Made by a program: the position numbers and the translations under genes. Under the pieces are notes generated by a model. It made no database searches. It was not told the DNA's origin and saw only the letters and a program-made list of their open reading frames with translations. Of a stretch of 64,000 nt of DNA, positions 37,863 to 50,314 are shown in pieces. The stretch's first letter is position 1; each line of letters opens with the position of its first letter. The DNA is from Paramacrobiotus metropolitanus (Eukaryota; Tardigrada; Eutardigrada; Parachela; Macrobiotidae), in contig NW_026570249.1 in assembly GCF_019649055.1 (NCBI RefSeq), forward strand, positions 248,001 through 312,000, given 5' to 3'.

Positions 37863-40800
37863 ATGGAAATGTCAGAAATAACGGCACATCGCAATAACGA
37901 CAAGGACGTCACGAAATGTTTGGAACAAGTTGATCTGCAAAAACGGCAGCCGTGCTCCACAGCTAACAGGATGTTGCAAAGTAAGTTGCGTAGTTGCGTA
38001 AACTGTAGAAGTACGAGTACTTACTGAAACGCGCAAGCCACAATTACGCCTTTTTAATTCCCACCGTGCAGTACTATTCAAGAAGTTTCACAGGAGACCA
38101 TTGCTATATTAATTCACGTTTTGCATCTGCACAGCTCTCTGCGAAAATATCGTTTGGAATATATGTGAACACTATCATGGGATCCTCAAGCAGAATCAGA
38201 CTCGCTCATCCGGCACAGCGCCGGTGCCGGTGATGGCAGTTGGTGAGTAGTCTCTATATAGATATAACTTAAGTAGTACTACTAGTAGAATAACAATGCA
38301 CTATGCAGAGCGATACATATAGAAGCATGCAGAGCAAATCTCAAAATGAAAGAGTGATCTCATTTTGAACCAGGCGTTCATGTTACTTACAGTACAACAT
38401 GGTGATACAAATGCTGCAGAAGTTTGCCATGTTAGGACCCTTACCAATGAATCGATAACAGCACAGCTGCTTGCAGACGCGGAGGCTTCGGTACGAGATG
38501 GCGCGCGGAGATGCTATCCATTCTATTCATATTCTACGCCGGTCTGCAGTACTACGTACTGTAGTTGTCTAGTACCGTACGGCGTATGCTATATAATTTT
38601 ATACCTGTAGTGATATTTTTATATAAATATTATAGGTATAAATCATATATTATACTTTATACATAAATCATACACACGGTATAAATCATACGTAATTATA
38701 ATTATTACATACAATGTTTTGAGGCGGTAGACGGTGGTATGGTCACTCGCCCATTTATCTTACAGAATCTTCGTAACTATGATTTACGAACATATTGTAG
38801 AAGTCTCTTATTAAAATATTCGAATCCCACACATTTCGTCTTCAAAAATTATAATATTGCTTTTCCTGTATTTTAAGCATTCGATTGAACACATTACTTT
38901 GTAATTTGGCTTTGCTGTGTTATGAACTTATCAAATAGACATACCGAAATACATATGTATTGAAGGGTTATTGGCGGCTTGTAGACAGTACACGTACAGT
39001 ATTTTATTTAATTCATTCAGTTTTCCAGGTTGCCGACCAGGCCCGACAGTACAATGAAATTATGGATCTTTTTAAGAAAAAGGAAGACGTGCAAGGTTGT
39101 CACTGCAACTGGTTTACACAACAAATTTTCACTTGTATTTGTAATCTATTACTGTACCTGTACAAGTACCTGTACCTATTACTGTACAATTGGTTTATAA
39201 TTTCTATATTGCCATAATTATAATCGCGAGCGGGTGTATTATAATAATAACTGTTGCAAACTGTAATATTGTATCAAAATACCTATCTGCATTTATAATA
39301 TCAATGTGATACACCTACTTACGGCAGTAGTAGTCTAACTTGTACAGAGTAGGTATCTGTACAGTACTCGTACGACTGTATGTACAATATGTTGGTCAAT
39401 TTTGGAGAACCGCTGCTCCTCATTTGCTTCGTCCAGTTGGATAAAGTTGTATATCGATTTTTGTTTAAAGTGTATAATCTTTGTCTATAGTGTATTGTAA
39501 ATTTATCATGTCCTGTTTGCAGATCCCACATCTGCGAATGAAATAATCGACTGGCGCGGCAACTATCTCGAACAACATGAAGTTCTCGCGGTGACGATGG
39601 AATATAACGCAAAATTACAGATGGCGCTTGTATCCGCCAACGGACACATCGCAAACCTGAAGAAACAACTAGATAAAGTAGAGCAGAGTCAGCAAACTCT
39701 TACCTATGAAACCATGCAGGAAGGCAAGGACAAACCGTCTTTATTCTCTACACAATGGGCCGATAGGGGTATTTTAAAAGGTCACGAAAGGGCCATTGAC
39801 CGAGAATCCCAAACGGATCCAGTTTTACCCGTCAAGGTTCGTATAGCCGATATTCACATAAAACCGAAGAAAACGAAGCTTGAAAAACAGTTAAAAGAGA
39901 AAGAAAAGAGAACTGCCAAAACCATAAACGATATGAAAAAAAAGCTAACCGCCAAAGAAAGGGAACGAAGGATTCTGGTGGATGCATTAGAAAGAAGCAA
40001 CGCGGAAATTGCTGTTATAAAAAAGCAGAGCACGGTACGAAACTTGCTTAATCGTAGTTGTACACAAATAAACTGATGTACAACTTTTTTTTATATGTTA
40101 ATAATTAACAGTTGCCATAATATACCTTTATTCACCTGTACATGTGGTACAACGTAGTGTGCATTAATAAAAACATCACAATTTTTACAACATAAAACCT
40201 TTATTAAACTATTGCCATAATTATATTATTAACATGTACTGTAGGTTGCCGATAGCGAGATTAGCGGACTGAAGAGCGCCTTAGCCAATGTAGAACGAAA
40301 GGTATGTGGTATTTTACACTGCTTTAACATTAATTTTGTAATTTAGGAAGCCGTTGCTTAATCCCCATAAGAACTTAATAATTTTGCAGGGACAACTAAT
40401 GAATGAATCGACAAGCCCAGAATCCACTAAGAAAATAAATTTACTGGAAGAACAAGTGGCTAAATTGCAGAATATGCTGAAGACTGAACGGGACAACAAA
40501 CAATTTCGAGAAACCATTTCAAAGCCGTTAGAGACGGGAGTTCGAGTGGAAGAACTAAAAAGGAACTCGATGCCAAAAAGTCCAAGATTGATGACCTCAA
40601 AAATGTTATAGACGAGAAAACCGTTGAAATTACTAGAATAAACGGACAATACGGGGTACGAGAGTAGAATTTGAAATCTGAAATATAAATATAAATATGG
40701 CATGCTAAAGTTCTGGTTTTCATTGGCAGATTGCTCGGCATGACATCGATGTGCTGAAGCTCGCTCTACAGGAGAAGGAGGAACAGTTAGCACCGGCATC

Positions 40801-41630
40801 TGAGCGTATCCGGGATTTGGAGAAGTCAATCAAAGCGGTGGAAGCAAAAAATCAGCATCTACAGGAAGAGATTAAACTAGCACAAGAACGTCTCAAAGAA
40901 CGGATTGCCACTTGCTACAAACAGAAAACAGAATTTGACGCTCTTCAAAACCGATTTTCTGATCTAACCAAAAGTACCAAGAAACAAAAAACTCCAGCTG
41001 ATGAACTTAATCGTTTGCAGGCACAATGTGAGGTGAGGCAAAAGATCAACAGACGGAGAAAAACTTTGCTGATCCAGTCGTTAACAACGTCCTATGCAGT
41101 TGCACAGTAGGATACGTAAACTTGAGTATTGATTTTTTACCGATGCTGCGTACACTTTACAGGCGCTCTCGAATGAGTTGAGCAGCACTCAGCGTGATTT
41201 CCAAGAGAAGGCCTGCGAGGTTGTGACCCTTCGCGACGAAAATGCGCAGCTGCACAATCAGCTTGTCGTGCAACGAGAGAAGATGATGAATTTGTTTGTG
41301 CACAAAAAACTACCGGATTGTGGCAATCTTTTCGCGAAGTCATCAAGCCGCGCAAGAGAGGTTCGTGATAGTAGAAGCCCAGGCTCGGATATTCAAGGTA
41401 ATCTGCACCCGGAACCGGCTCGCGAACAAGATGGGAATACTCGGGCGGGTGCCGCACCAGTTCGCCGGCAAATTCCATCAACCCGAGATATTGCCAGACC
41501 GTATCCGCTGCATGCGTTTCCCCGAGTCGAAAATGATGCTACGACCTCTTTTCCACGCCGTGGTGGAATGGAATACGATGATCCGGACACCCACGCGTAT
41601 CACAGTAATTTCCGCGACGATCGGCCATAA
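37863..41630 (+). CDS. Coiled-coil protein, tandem family copy B
   Basis: Nine exons: 37863-37980, 38135-38242, 38393-38490, 39029-39095, 39523-40034, 40245-40301, 40390-40655, 40730-41032, 41163-41630; about 665 residues. Family blocks: STANRMLQ then LCENIVWNICEHYHGIL; VADQARQYNEIMDLF; IDWRGNYLEQHEVLAVTMEYNAKLQ. Exon 2 is exactly as long as in copy A (108 bp). Exons 5-9 are coiled coil. The tail has RDIARPYP, a motif shared with copy C, then Arg/Asp/His-rich sequence. Exon 7 is 266 bp where all neighbours imply a multiple of three; the frame breaks at a five-A run (40557-40561), after which KKELDAKKSKIDDLKN continues in another frame. It is either an assembly error or a disabling mutation. 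Function unknown. Confidence 0.8.
40557..40561 (+). other. Apparent frameshift in an A-run of copy B
   Basis: Exon 7 reads ...GVRVEELK up to the AAAAA run. Downstream coiled-coil sequence (ELDAKKSKIDDL) lies one base out of frame and runs open to the splice donor at 40656. One more A would restore both the frame and the phase-0 exon length. Confidence 0.7.
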
Positions 41631-43939
41631 GACGACTCCATTGCGTTTACGGGTGGTGTTCGTTTTGTTTTGTTGCTCGTGGTTGCAAGCATTGTACGTT
41701 CTGTATAACTTACTGATGAAATCATGAAAGTGATGTTGAAAAGCAGATGAAAGGTCAACAGACTTCAGACTTCCAAATGTTTTTATGAAGTATTTCTAAC
41801 TGCATTGGTTTCTATGTATAGAGAACAAATTTTGTATAGACTTTAATTTTTTGTTCCCGGGAAAAGGTTGCACATATTACGTATACATTTTGTGGTAATT
41901 TTACGAGTCATGCCACTCTGTTAATTTTACCATTAGCTCTGCTGTCTGCGACTCTGCAGCCAAAATAAAAGGCGGAAAACTTAACGCAACGGCTGTGCTG
42001 CATGCTGAGGAAAGTCCAGGAAACTACAATTCTATGTCGTAATATGGGTGTTTGGTATGGGGTACATGTTGCACACAACTACAAGTATACGGGCGCTATT
42101 TACTATCTGTATTTCTATTTAAGAACTGACAAGTGAAAAATTAGACTTATGTACAAGTATATACGCTTAATGGTAATATCCGAGTCCGACTGCCATCTAG
42201 AATTCTAGATCACCGCTGTTGTTGCTGCACTAGATACTTATATTATTTCCTGGTAAAATCATGACATGGTAGATGACGAATAGGGAAAAGGTACTTACGT
42301 ACTTAATTTATACAGTCAACGTATGTACTTATGTACATGTAATACTTCCCTTTCGACGAAGGAAGCAGCTTTATCGACCGCAAGATAATATGCAGTGTAC
42401 AAGTGCTCCCAGGCGCAGTTTGGTGGAAGTTGGTATTTCGCTTTCCAGAATGTTTTTGATGCACTTGTAGTGAATCATTTCTTTGGATGGCCTAATTTGC
42501 AAAGCAGACAAATGAAAAACAATAAACTGTATGCCGGAAATAAACTTTGGATGAATCAAACGTGCTGCTGCTGCATGAACGCAATTTTATGCCTAATCAC
42601 AAATGCAGTTAGGCGGTTGTCCCTGGTTGAACTGAAGTCCCTCCTAGAGTAGCAATTAACATAGATAGATGCCAGAACCAAGAAAATTAGATATCCAGCG
42701 TCCTTGAACCTTTGCGTTTGGCTGTACCATCTGCTTGTTTGTTATGTACACTCAAGAGAATTCCAGTGTCTCACGGGTCAGGGCAAAACCATAATCGCAA
42801 ATCCATAATCTTTCTGTCACATGTTTTCATTGTTTTGTCTGGTGTTCAAACCATTCATTGCTACAACTATAAGGCTAACTGGTCATCGGCTGAGAACTGG
42901 CCGGCTGCAAGCGCCCGCTTTTAACGCGTTTGACGCCTGTCCCGAAGGATCGAAGATAGATAATAATGTTTTATGACTGTGAGCGTTCAGCGTACCTTGA
43001 GCGCAATCTTAATATGCGCCTTCACGTTCACTAATACCGACAGAATAGCAAGGCAATTATGACAGGCAGGATGAGCATCAAGAAGACATCTTGCAGCTGC
43101 GGTGCTGCCAAATAAATCTGGCTCGGCGTCATAATTTTATTGGTACCCGCGCGTCAAGTTGATTGAGAGAGGATATCGCTCGCTCCTGATTAACCGACCT
43201 TATCTCCGATAAGTTAATAAGCCCATGATGCGACACGAGCACATGAATCTTACCGGCAAGGTTGCAACTTGTTAAATTTACCATAATTATACCGTCTCTA
43301 TGTTTTTATGATGCAACGGGCAATACGTGCAATTAATACCGTTTTTTCAAGTAAGCATATTTTCTCCTCATTATTAATTTTGGAAAAATAAGAGTAAGGA
43401 AGTACAGTGTAATACCTGATAGAATTAAAGCACTGTATAACACATACCTTTTGATCGGTACGAACTGTCGGTAGGAGTACTACGCAAGTCACGGTGCGCT
43501 CGAGGCCGATAGGCCTGATTGTATATAAAAATGACAAAAAGTAGGCGGTCCAGTGGTGACGCATTGTTTTATGTTGTATTTGATTATTGCAAGTACTGTA
43601 CTGTGCATGTGTCTCCTTTATTCGGCATCTGTGCATTGAAGTGGGCATTTTAACAAGCGGTCTCTGGTGTACAGGCAAATCCGCCAGCCAAACTGGCACT
43701 ACTCTATTGACGTAAGTAAATACCACATTATTTTGATGATTTGAATGGCGCTGCGGTACTGTACTTACTTTTTCTACGGCGTGTTAAGAAATACAGTACT
43801 TACTGGGTTTTTTCGCAGTGGCTTTACGATGCCACTCGAAACTGACCAGTTTTGAGCACCAAAACGTTTGATGCTGGAAACCGTTCCACCTCATTCTGGT
43901 CTGCATTTAAACAGTCAGTATTACGGGAAGTAACGAGAT
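41631..43939. other. Spacer between coiled-coil genes B and C
   Basis: About 2.3 kb without recognisable genes. AATAAA at 41963-41968 may serve as the gene B poly(A) signal. Short ORFs at 42395-42652 and 43298-43726 are unsupported. The right part should hold the promoter of gene C. Confidence 0.4.
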
Positions 43940-46900
43940 ATGGATGCAGATGGCAGTTCATCGGAGACTCTGGACTCCTGTGAGGATCAGCGGAAGAAGA
44001 ATGCATACTGTTCTACCACAAACAGACTCTACTTAAGTAAGTCAAAGCATTAATATTCTGATTAAGTTTTGTGGTTATCGTATTTTTATTGGTTCAGAAT
44101 ATTCACTGTAAAGGCCATGGATATAAAAGTTGTTTAGTAACCGGTTTGGTGACAGTTAATTTTGCTTGCATTTTCTACGAGTAGTTCGTTTATATACTTT
44201 ATTCCTTGGGCAGACAAACGCACGAGTCAAACAAGTCTGATGTCATGGCCATTTGTGCAGAATATCGATATAGTGATACAGAATTATAAAATGAGCAATA
44301 TCATAGCACGAATGAAGGCGCATAGATTCATAATATAAAAGACCTTCATTAGTGCTATGGCAATACAAGAGTGAGGTTCGAATGGTTTGTATTGGATTTA
44401 AACCCGCGCTAATGTTGCGCGAACGAATCTACCGAACGAATTTGCTAGCACCGTGGTTCGTCTGCCGAGTGCCGACTAGAGCATTTTGCCTGTGTACCTG
44501 TACTGTGAAGTGATGATCTACGGTAGATTATGCAAATAAAAAACACGTTATCTATTTATCAGTATCTGCATGTGTATAAATATCAGTGTTTACCGCAAGG
44601 GGCGGGTCAACGTCTTAATCTTGATTCTAGTTTTGATTCTTTACGTCTGTCTTGATCTTGGTTCTTGATCATTGTTGCTGTGTTATCTCACTTATCTGAT
44701 GTTCAGGTCTGTGCCACAGTATCGTCTGGAATGTGTGCGAGCATTACGAGAACAAAATCCGCGAGAAGCAGGCTGCAGTCGCTGCACGGTTTCCCGGCAC
44801 ACCGGTTACGTCATCCGGTGCGAAAGTCAATAGAGACGTGCCGGGCTCATTTTACAGTAATAATTTTTTGCTCTTTTAGGCGCAGATGCATCGATAGTGC
44901 GTGGTGGTGCGAATGTTAACGGTGAATGTGCAGTTCCCGTGCATTCGGAAACGGTCGAAAAAGCGGGAATTGTGACTTCTGCTGAACCGGTAATATAAAT
45001 TCTCCGTTGCCTGCGCTTATTGTTAACTGTATCCGGAAACATATCCAGTTTCATTGCTCAATATTTTCCAGGATGTGGGAGAGCATCAGTATGAAGATTT
45101 TGTGGGATTATTGAACGACGCTTTTTCGAAACACGAGGAACTAAGAAGTACGTGCGTTATGTATGGAACGTAAAGACATAGGAGAGCAAAAGTGTCAAAA
45201 AAGTAGTGCAATAAAGTAGCGCGAAAGTGCTGGTACATAACTGTACACGATAATCAATATATATTGATTATCATGTACAGTTATTTGACTAGCACTTTCG
45301 CGCTACTAATATATTTGTATTACTAGTACGAGTTCGGAATTGTTTTTTATTGTTGCATAGATCATAGATGTGATGCTCTAATACTCTAATAACAATAGAG
45401 ACATAATATTGCGAGTAGAAAGATGTACAAGTACTTACATGCATTCCTCGTGAGGAAATATAAAATAATATGAGAAAGTTAAATTAATGTTAATAAATTT
45501 TGTTATTGTGTTGTTTCATTGTACGAAACAAAAATGTTTCGTACAACTATTCGTTTATATATGCAGTTTTCATTATCCAAGTTTCAGATCTTAGTTATCA
45601 GAATTATTTTAGATATTTTAATGTAAATTAATTTTATTTAGATTGACTATGTAATACTGTATCTTAATGTAGACGATGCAACGGACCAAAAGGAATTATC
45701 CAACTGGCGCGCGAATTATGTGGAACAACACGGTGTTCTTACCGGTGCCATGGAAATCAACGCACAGTTATGTCGTGATCTTATCGCCGCCAAAAATCAG
45801 AATAACACTTTGAAGAAACAGCTGGTTAACGACGCACAAGCCGTCCAGTGCGCCGATGCCCAACAACGCCAGGAGCATACACCGTTATCTAAGCCCGACT
45901 CCGATGCTAATCTGTTGTCAGCTGGAGGTTCGAACGGTCATGTTGAGGATTGCGAGAAGGTCGAGCTTCGGAAAAAATCGCGTTGCTTGAGGAAACGCTG
46001 GTGAAAAAAGACCAATTACTTCATGCCGAGAAGAACAGGCTGAAAGAGACGTATATTAACTACCTGAAGACCAGCAAGGATAAAGTCGACAAAGAACTGA
46101 CCGCCAAAGATGCCGAAATTGCTCAGTTGAAATCGACGTTAAATGGGAGAGAAGCCGCCACTGCTGTACTGAGCGGAGCGTGTGATGTGAGTACTAGTAT
46201 TGATTATTCTAACAAATTGACTGATAAACTATGATTGAATGATTTACCGAAATTTTTTTAATTCTCTAATTTTCCCTGTTTTGTTTGGCAGAGGGCACAG
46301 GAAGAAATCAGCGCGGCGAGAACGAAAATCGTTATGTTGACGGAAAAGGCCCAATCCTTTGCTAAGCGGGCATCCGACTTGGAACAAGAACATTTATGTC
46401 TTTTGGAGAAGGATAAGAAACGTTTGGAAGAACAGTTAAAATGGGAATCTATTATTGCGCAACAGCAGCAAGAAATAGAATCCCTGCGACGGAAAGTGAC
46501 CGAATGCGATGGCTCGCTGGAGGTACAGGACAACAAGCTGAAAGATAAGATGATTCAGACCATGGCGACGAAACTGGAAGAAACCGCAAAAGAACTGGCC
46601 TCGAAGAATTTTGCCCTGGACAACTTGAAAGGCAGCCTTCAGAAGAAGGCTGCTGAAATTGCTAGCCTTAATGGACGCTGCGCGGTAATTATGTCATCTT
46701 CTGTGTGTGCTTTTTTTAGGACCTACTACAGAGTACGAGTATGCATTTTTTATTTTTAAAAATTATTATTTTTTACTCATTTTTTGTTTTTATACTGATT
46801 CTGTTTTCCTTTACGTTGTGCCTGCTTAGCGCTTTTCCGCTGAAGTGGAGGCGGCGGTAAAGCTAACCATCGACAAATTAGAAGACCGATTCGTTCCGGA

Positions 46901-48260
46901 ACGTGAGCGTTTCCAGCAGACTCAGAAGGCTTTGAACGAAGAATTAAAAAAATTGCGCGCTGCTTATGCGGATCAGAAAACCGAATTGGACTCGCTGAAG
47001 GATACACTGCTTGAGACTGGCGGAGCTCTTAGCGATGAGAAAGCTTGTGCGAAAAATTTGACCGCCGACAATGAGAAGCTGACGGTGAAGTTGAAACAAC
47101 GAGAAGAGCAAGTTTGGCAGGTCACTGCGAAGAAAGATAAGGAAATTGTTGAGCTCAATCTGAGATGTGAGGTATGCCGGTCTCTTCGGTTTTCGGTTTA
47201 GATGCCGGTTTACTTAAGAACAGTGAGTGGTGTTCGCATTAATTTTCATTTTTTTTCTTTTTCCATTTAGAATTCGGCCAACGAAGTTTTGCAAGTCACT
47301 GCGGAGAAAGATAAGGAAATTGCCGAGCTAAATCTGCGATTCGAGGTATGCCGGTCTTTTCGATTTAGATGACGCTTAAGAACATTACTGTGAGTGGTGT
47401 TCGCATTAATTTTTCATTTTTTTCCATTTAGAATTCGGCAAGCGAAGTTTTGCAAGTCACTGCGAAGAAAGATAAGGAAATTGCCGAGCTAAATATGCGC
47501 TGCATGGTATGCGGTCTGTTCGGTTTAAATACCGCTTGTTTAAGAACATTACTGTGAGTGGTGTTAGCTCATTATCATTTTTTCCATTTAGATTGCAGCA
47601 AACGATTTGGAGACCGCTCAAGGCACTATTGCTCAGCTGCGCGAGCAGCTAAACTGTTGCCAAAAAGCTCAAGCGGATAAGGATGAAAAAGTGTCTCGTC
47701 TCCAGGGCGTTCTGGAGCAACTCCGCCAGTCACGCGAACGATCTGAACCAAAGTCACTACCGGCCACCGACACGCGCACTGTGGATCCGGCTGTGAAATT
47801 GAACGACTCAGTTCCTCCGGTTGTCGAATCGGACGCCACGCATACTTTAAATAAGGATTTACCGAAGTCAGTATCAGGAACGGCGTCGGCAGAAACGACT
47901 TTACCTACTACATCTGCAGTTCAAACGAAAACTTCGTTTGTCCAACCTGTCGCTTCGAGTTCCGTAGAGGCAGTCCGACCGGCATCATTATCGAAACCCA
48001 CTTCTTCGGGTTCCGCGACGCCCACTGAGCCGGTACACCCCGTGGTACATCCATCCGCCAGGGATGCAGCGCGACCGTATCCAAAGCCGTCCCGTGGCAG
48101 AGGCGCGCGCCGACGAGGCAACCAACTCGTATATCGTGGTAATTCGAACCGTGGTATACCGCATCCGCCACATCACGGTGCGTATTTTGGCCATGGTCAT
48201 GGACTGCCTCAGGATTTTGCGGACGATTCTTTCTCCTGGGGAGACCGCACTTACTGGTGA
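43940..48260 (+). CDS. Coiled-coil protein, tandem family copy C
   Basis: Ten exons: 43940-44036, 44707-44817, 44880-44989, 45072-45147, 45673-46186, 46292-46684, 46830-47171, 47271-47345, 47432-47506, 47592-48260; about 820 residues, the longest copy. Blocks: CSTTNRLYL then LCHSIVWNVCEHYENKI; DVGEHQYEDFVGLL; NWRANYVEQHGVLTGAMEINAQLC. Exons 5-10 are Lys/Glu/Leu-rich coiled coil. Exons 8 and 9 are near-identical 25-codon units repeating the end of exon 7. The last exon is a Thr/Ser/Pro/Val-rich linker, then RDAARPYP and a basic Gly-Arg and His-rich tail (RGRGARRRG, HHGAYFGHGHG) that could contact nucleic acid; this is inference. Exon 2 uses a weak donor (gtgcga). Exon 5 has one apparent frameshift at an A-run. 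Function unknown. Confidence 0.8.
45216..45306. repeat. Long hairpin in intron 4 of copy C
   Basis: A 91-bp near-palindrome: outer arms GTAGCGCGAAAGTGCT and its inverted copy, inner arms CATAACTGTACA and GATAATCAATATA with their complements, with almost no loop. It is either a tiny fold-back MITE or an RNA hairpin formed in the intron. No clear TSD. Confidence 0.7.
45972..45977 (+). other. Apparent frameshift in an A-run of copy C
   Basis: Exon 5 reads ...EDCEKVELRKK to the six-A run. The continuing coiled coil (IALLEETLVKKDQLLHAEK) is one base out of frame and open to the donor at 46187. One extra A restores the frame and makes the exon length fit the flanking phases (514 to 515 bp). Confidence 0.7.
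47102..47591 (+). repeat. Tandem duplication of a coiled-coil exon plus intron in copy C
   Basis: Three consecutive units each carry a QVTA(K/E)KDKEI(V/A)ELN coding core, a GTATGC donor and a similar intron containing GTGAGTGGTGTTCGCATTAA and a T-rich CCATTTAG acceptor. Units 2 and 3 start at 47271 and 47432 (161 bp apart); exon 10 starts 160 bp later. Unit 1 is the end of exon 7. Each added exon is 75 bp and phase 0, so the duplication lengthens the coil by 25 residues without breaking the frame. Confidence 0.85.
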
Positions 48261-49420
48261 AATGACTGGTAATTGTCCTTCCTCTTCGGAATTTTCATGG
48301 ACGATCAGTGTTGTACAGTATTCTGAAGTTATGGTTGTCGATAAAATTGGATCCGTATTTCTAATAGTTTTCGCACGCTCTTTCGTAACTCACGTTCCGT
48401 ACTCATAACATGTCCTATTAATGCCGGTTCGAGCAGGTGTTCCCTGTTTGATGATAACAGTTCCTGCATTTTTCACAAAACATAACCACAAGGTCACAAC
48501 GTTTGGGATATGTCGTGGAGCTCATGAAATTTTATTACAGCCTACAAGTTTTAAATATTATTTCGAGTGGACAGCGGGGCGAGCTCCATGCGGTATGCTC
48601 AGACTGACCTTGAAGAATGCACGTGGGCTATTGCGATCTCCTTCTGATTTTGGTCGTTGAGTTTTGTTGTGCCATAACCTTAATGTTGTATTGTTTTGTT
48701 GCATTTAAATTTAGCTGGAGTTGACGCAACTTATGCATGAAAATTGATGTACATACATATTTTATTTCTGATGCTCATGTAACGATTTGATTAATTGTAA
48801 GCAACGTTCAGTCTTGGTGACATAAATCTGCATGCAAGCGGTACCGGTACATCGTAATAGTGAACATCATAATTGTTGTAAATGTTTATGTACAGTACGG
48901 TCAATACTTGCATGATACGAGTATTATACAAGTATGCCGAAGGATCTGGAGCATTTGATAATTTTATACTGGAATCTGCAGATAGGAAATGCAGTAAATT
49001 TCCACTACTGTGGAAAGAGTAGCACTAACCAGCGGTGTTGCTTGCACATTTCATTTTGAGGCTAGGTGTGTGCTACGATGGGTAGCTCTCAATCTATTAT
49101 GTCGATCACCATAATTCTTCGGCGCATTGAGTCGAAATTAGACTCTGAAAAAAACCGAGATAGTATATGAAAGTATCAAACTTTCAAATTCACTTTCCAG
49201 AGACCGTATTAAGCGTTCGAGAGCGCCGCTTCGGAAAAAAAAGTGCTTTGGCAAATGGTAACGATAGCATAGTTCTCGTATTATTCATGTGTTTGCTATG
49301 AAATGATATATTGGTATAAAAAATGAGTCTTTATTTCTTTTACAAGTTTTCCTACAGTTTCGATGAGTTCAAAATAAGGGCAGTATAAACCACTGCAAAA
49401 CTCGGCAAGAAAGCATAACT
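48261..49420. other. Spacer after coiled-coil gene C
   Basis: Contains the 3' UTR of gene C and no other recognisable gene. TTTATT at 49330-49335 (AATAAA on the minus strand) fits as the poly(A) signal of the lectin-like gene to the right. Confidence 0.4.
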
Positions 49421-50314
49421 TCAGTATACGGAGTTCATAATGTATGGGAAAGCGGGGCGTGCGTTTTTCTTACCTGGTATGCAGGACCATGCTAAGGTCA
49501 AAGGTCGGTGTTTGCATCCCGTATCATTCCCAGGATCCTTGGATGTGACGACACACGAAGGTTCACCTTGCTGGCAGGCTTTTTTGAAGTCACCAAGTGC
49601 ATTAAAATCCCGACAGCTTGTAGTTGAATTTGTCGGGGATGATGTTTTATATTTAGCTTGGGCCATTGTAACCCCATAATGCTGTTTCAGCTGTGCTTCG
49701 GCGGATAACGGTGGGTCATCCGCACGGGGACAGCTGATGTTATACCTCTGCCCGTCGGGAATCACCACCCTGGAATACAGGAATGATCCAAACAAAGTTT
49801 CTCTGGTGAATGTCGTTGGTATCGGATCTGTGGAATTCAATTTCGCTATGGCGACTGCACTGGTGCAGCGACCGATCCAACTCGGACAAGAAATTAGTGC
49901 CTGAAAAACTTTGGTTTACTGTATACGGTAGTGTCAGGTTAGCATTCGTCAAAAACTGCAGTTTATGGTCCCGTGATTATCGAAACATACTAAACAGTTG
50001 ACCAATCTACCGTAAAAACAAACAGTAAAACGACGTATCAAAGATAAACTATAAGCTTTAACAATAAGTAATCGTATTGGTTCACAATTATTAATATTAA
50101 GCGCTTATATCGAAGTTAATTTATACACTCCTATCGAGTTATATCAAAGTTAATGTAAACCATGAAATCCTGTTCTACGTGGCTTTCAGTTACAATTTAA
50201 TTTAGTTTAAACCACTTATAGACCACTTTTAATGATCAAGGACTTATCGCTTGACGAACTTACCAGTACGATGACAATGCGCAACCGCTCAGCACCGAAA
50301 AATAGGTTTCGCAT
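49421..50314 (-). CDS. Secreted SUEL/galactose-lectin-like protein, copy 1
   Basis: Two exons on the minus strand: 50314-50264 and 49900-49421, joined in phase 0 to about 176 residues. Exon 1 and the start of exon 2 make a signal peptide (LRIVIVLALISC). The mature part has the order of a sea-urchin-egg-lectin (Gal_lectin) domain: GQRYNISCP, then AQAKY, then spaced cysteines (SCRD, KACQQ, SCVV, GCKH) and a terminal PLTLAWSC. It is divergent and lacks an obvious YGR motif, so sugar binding is uncertain. It is paralogous to the gene at 52172-51699 (shared PTTFTR block). A possible donor (GTAAGA) lies just before the 3' end, so the last 18 residues are unsure. Confidence 0.6.
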
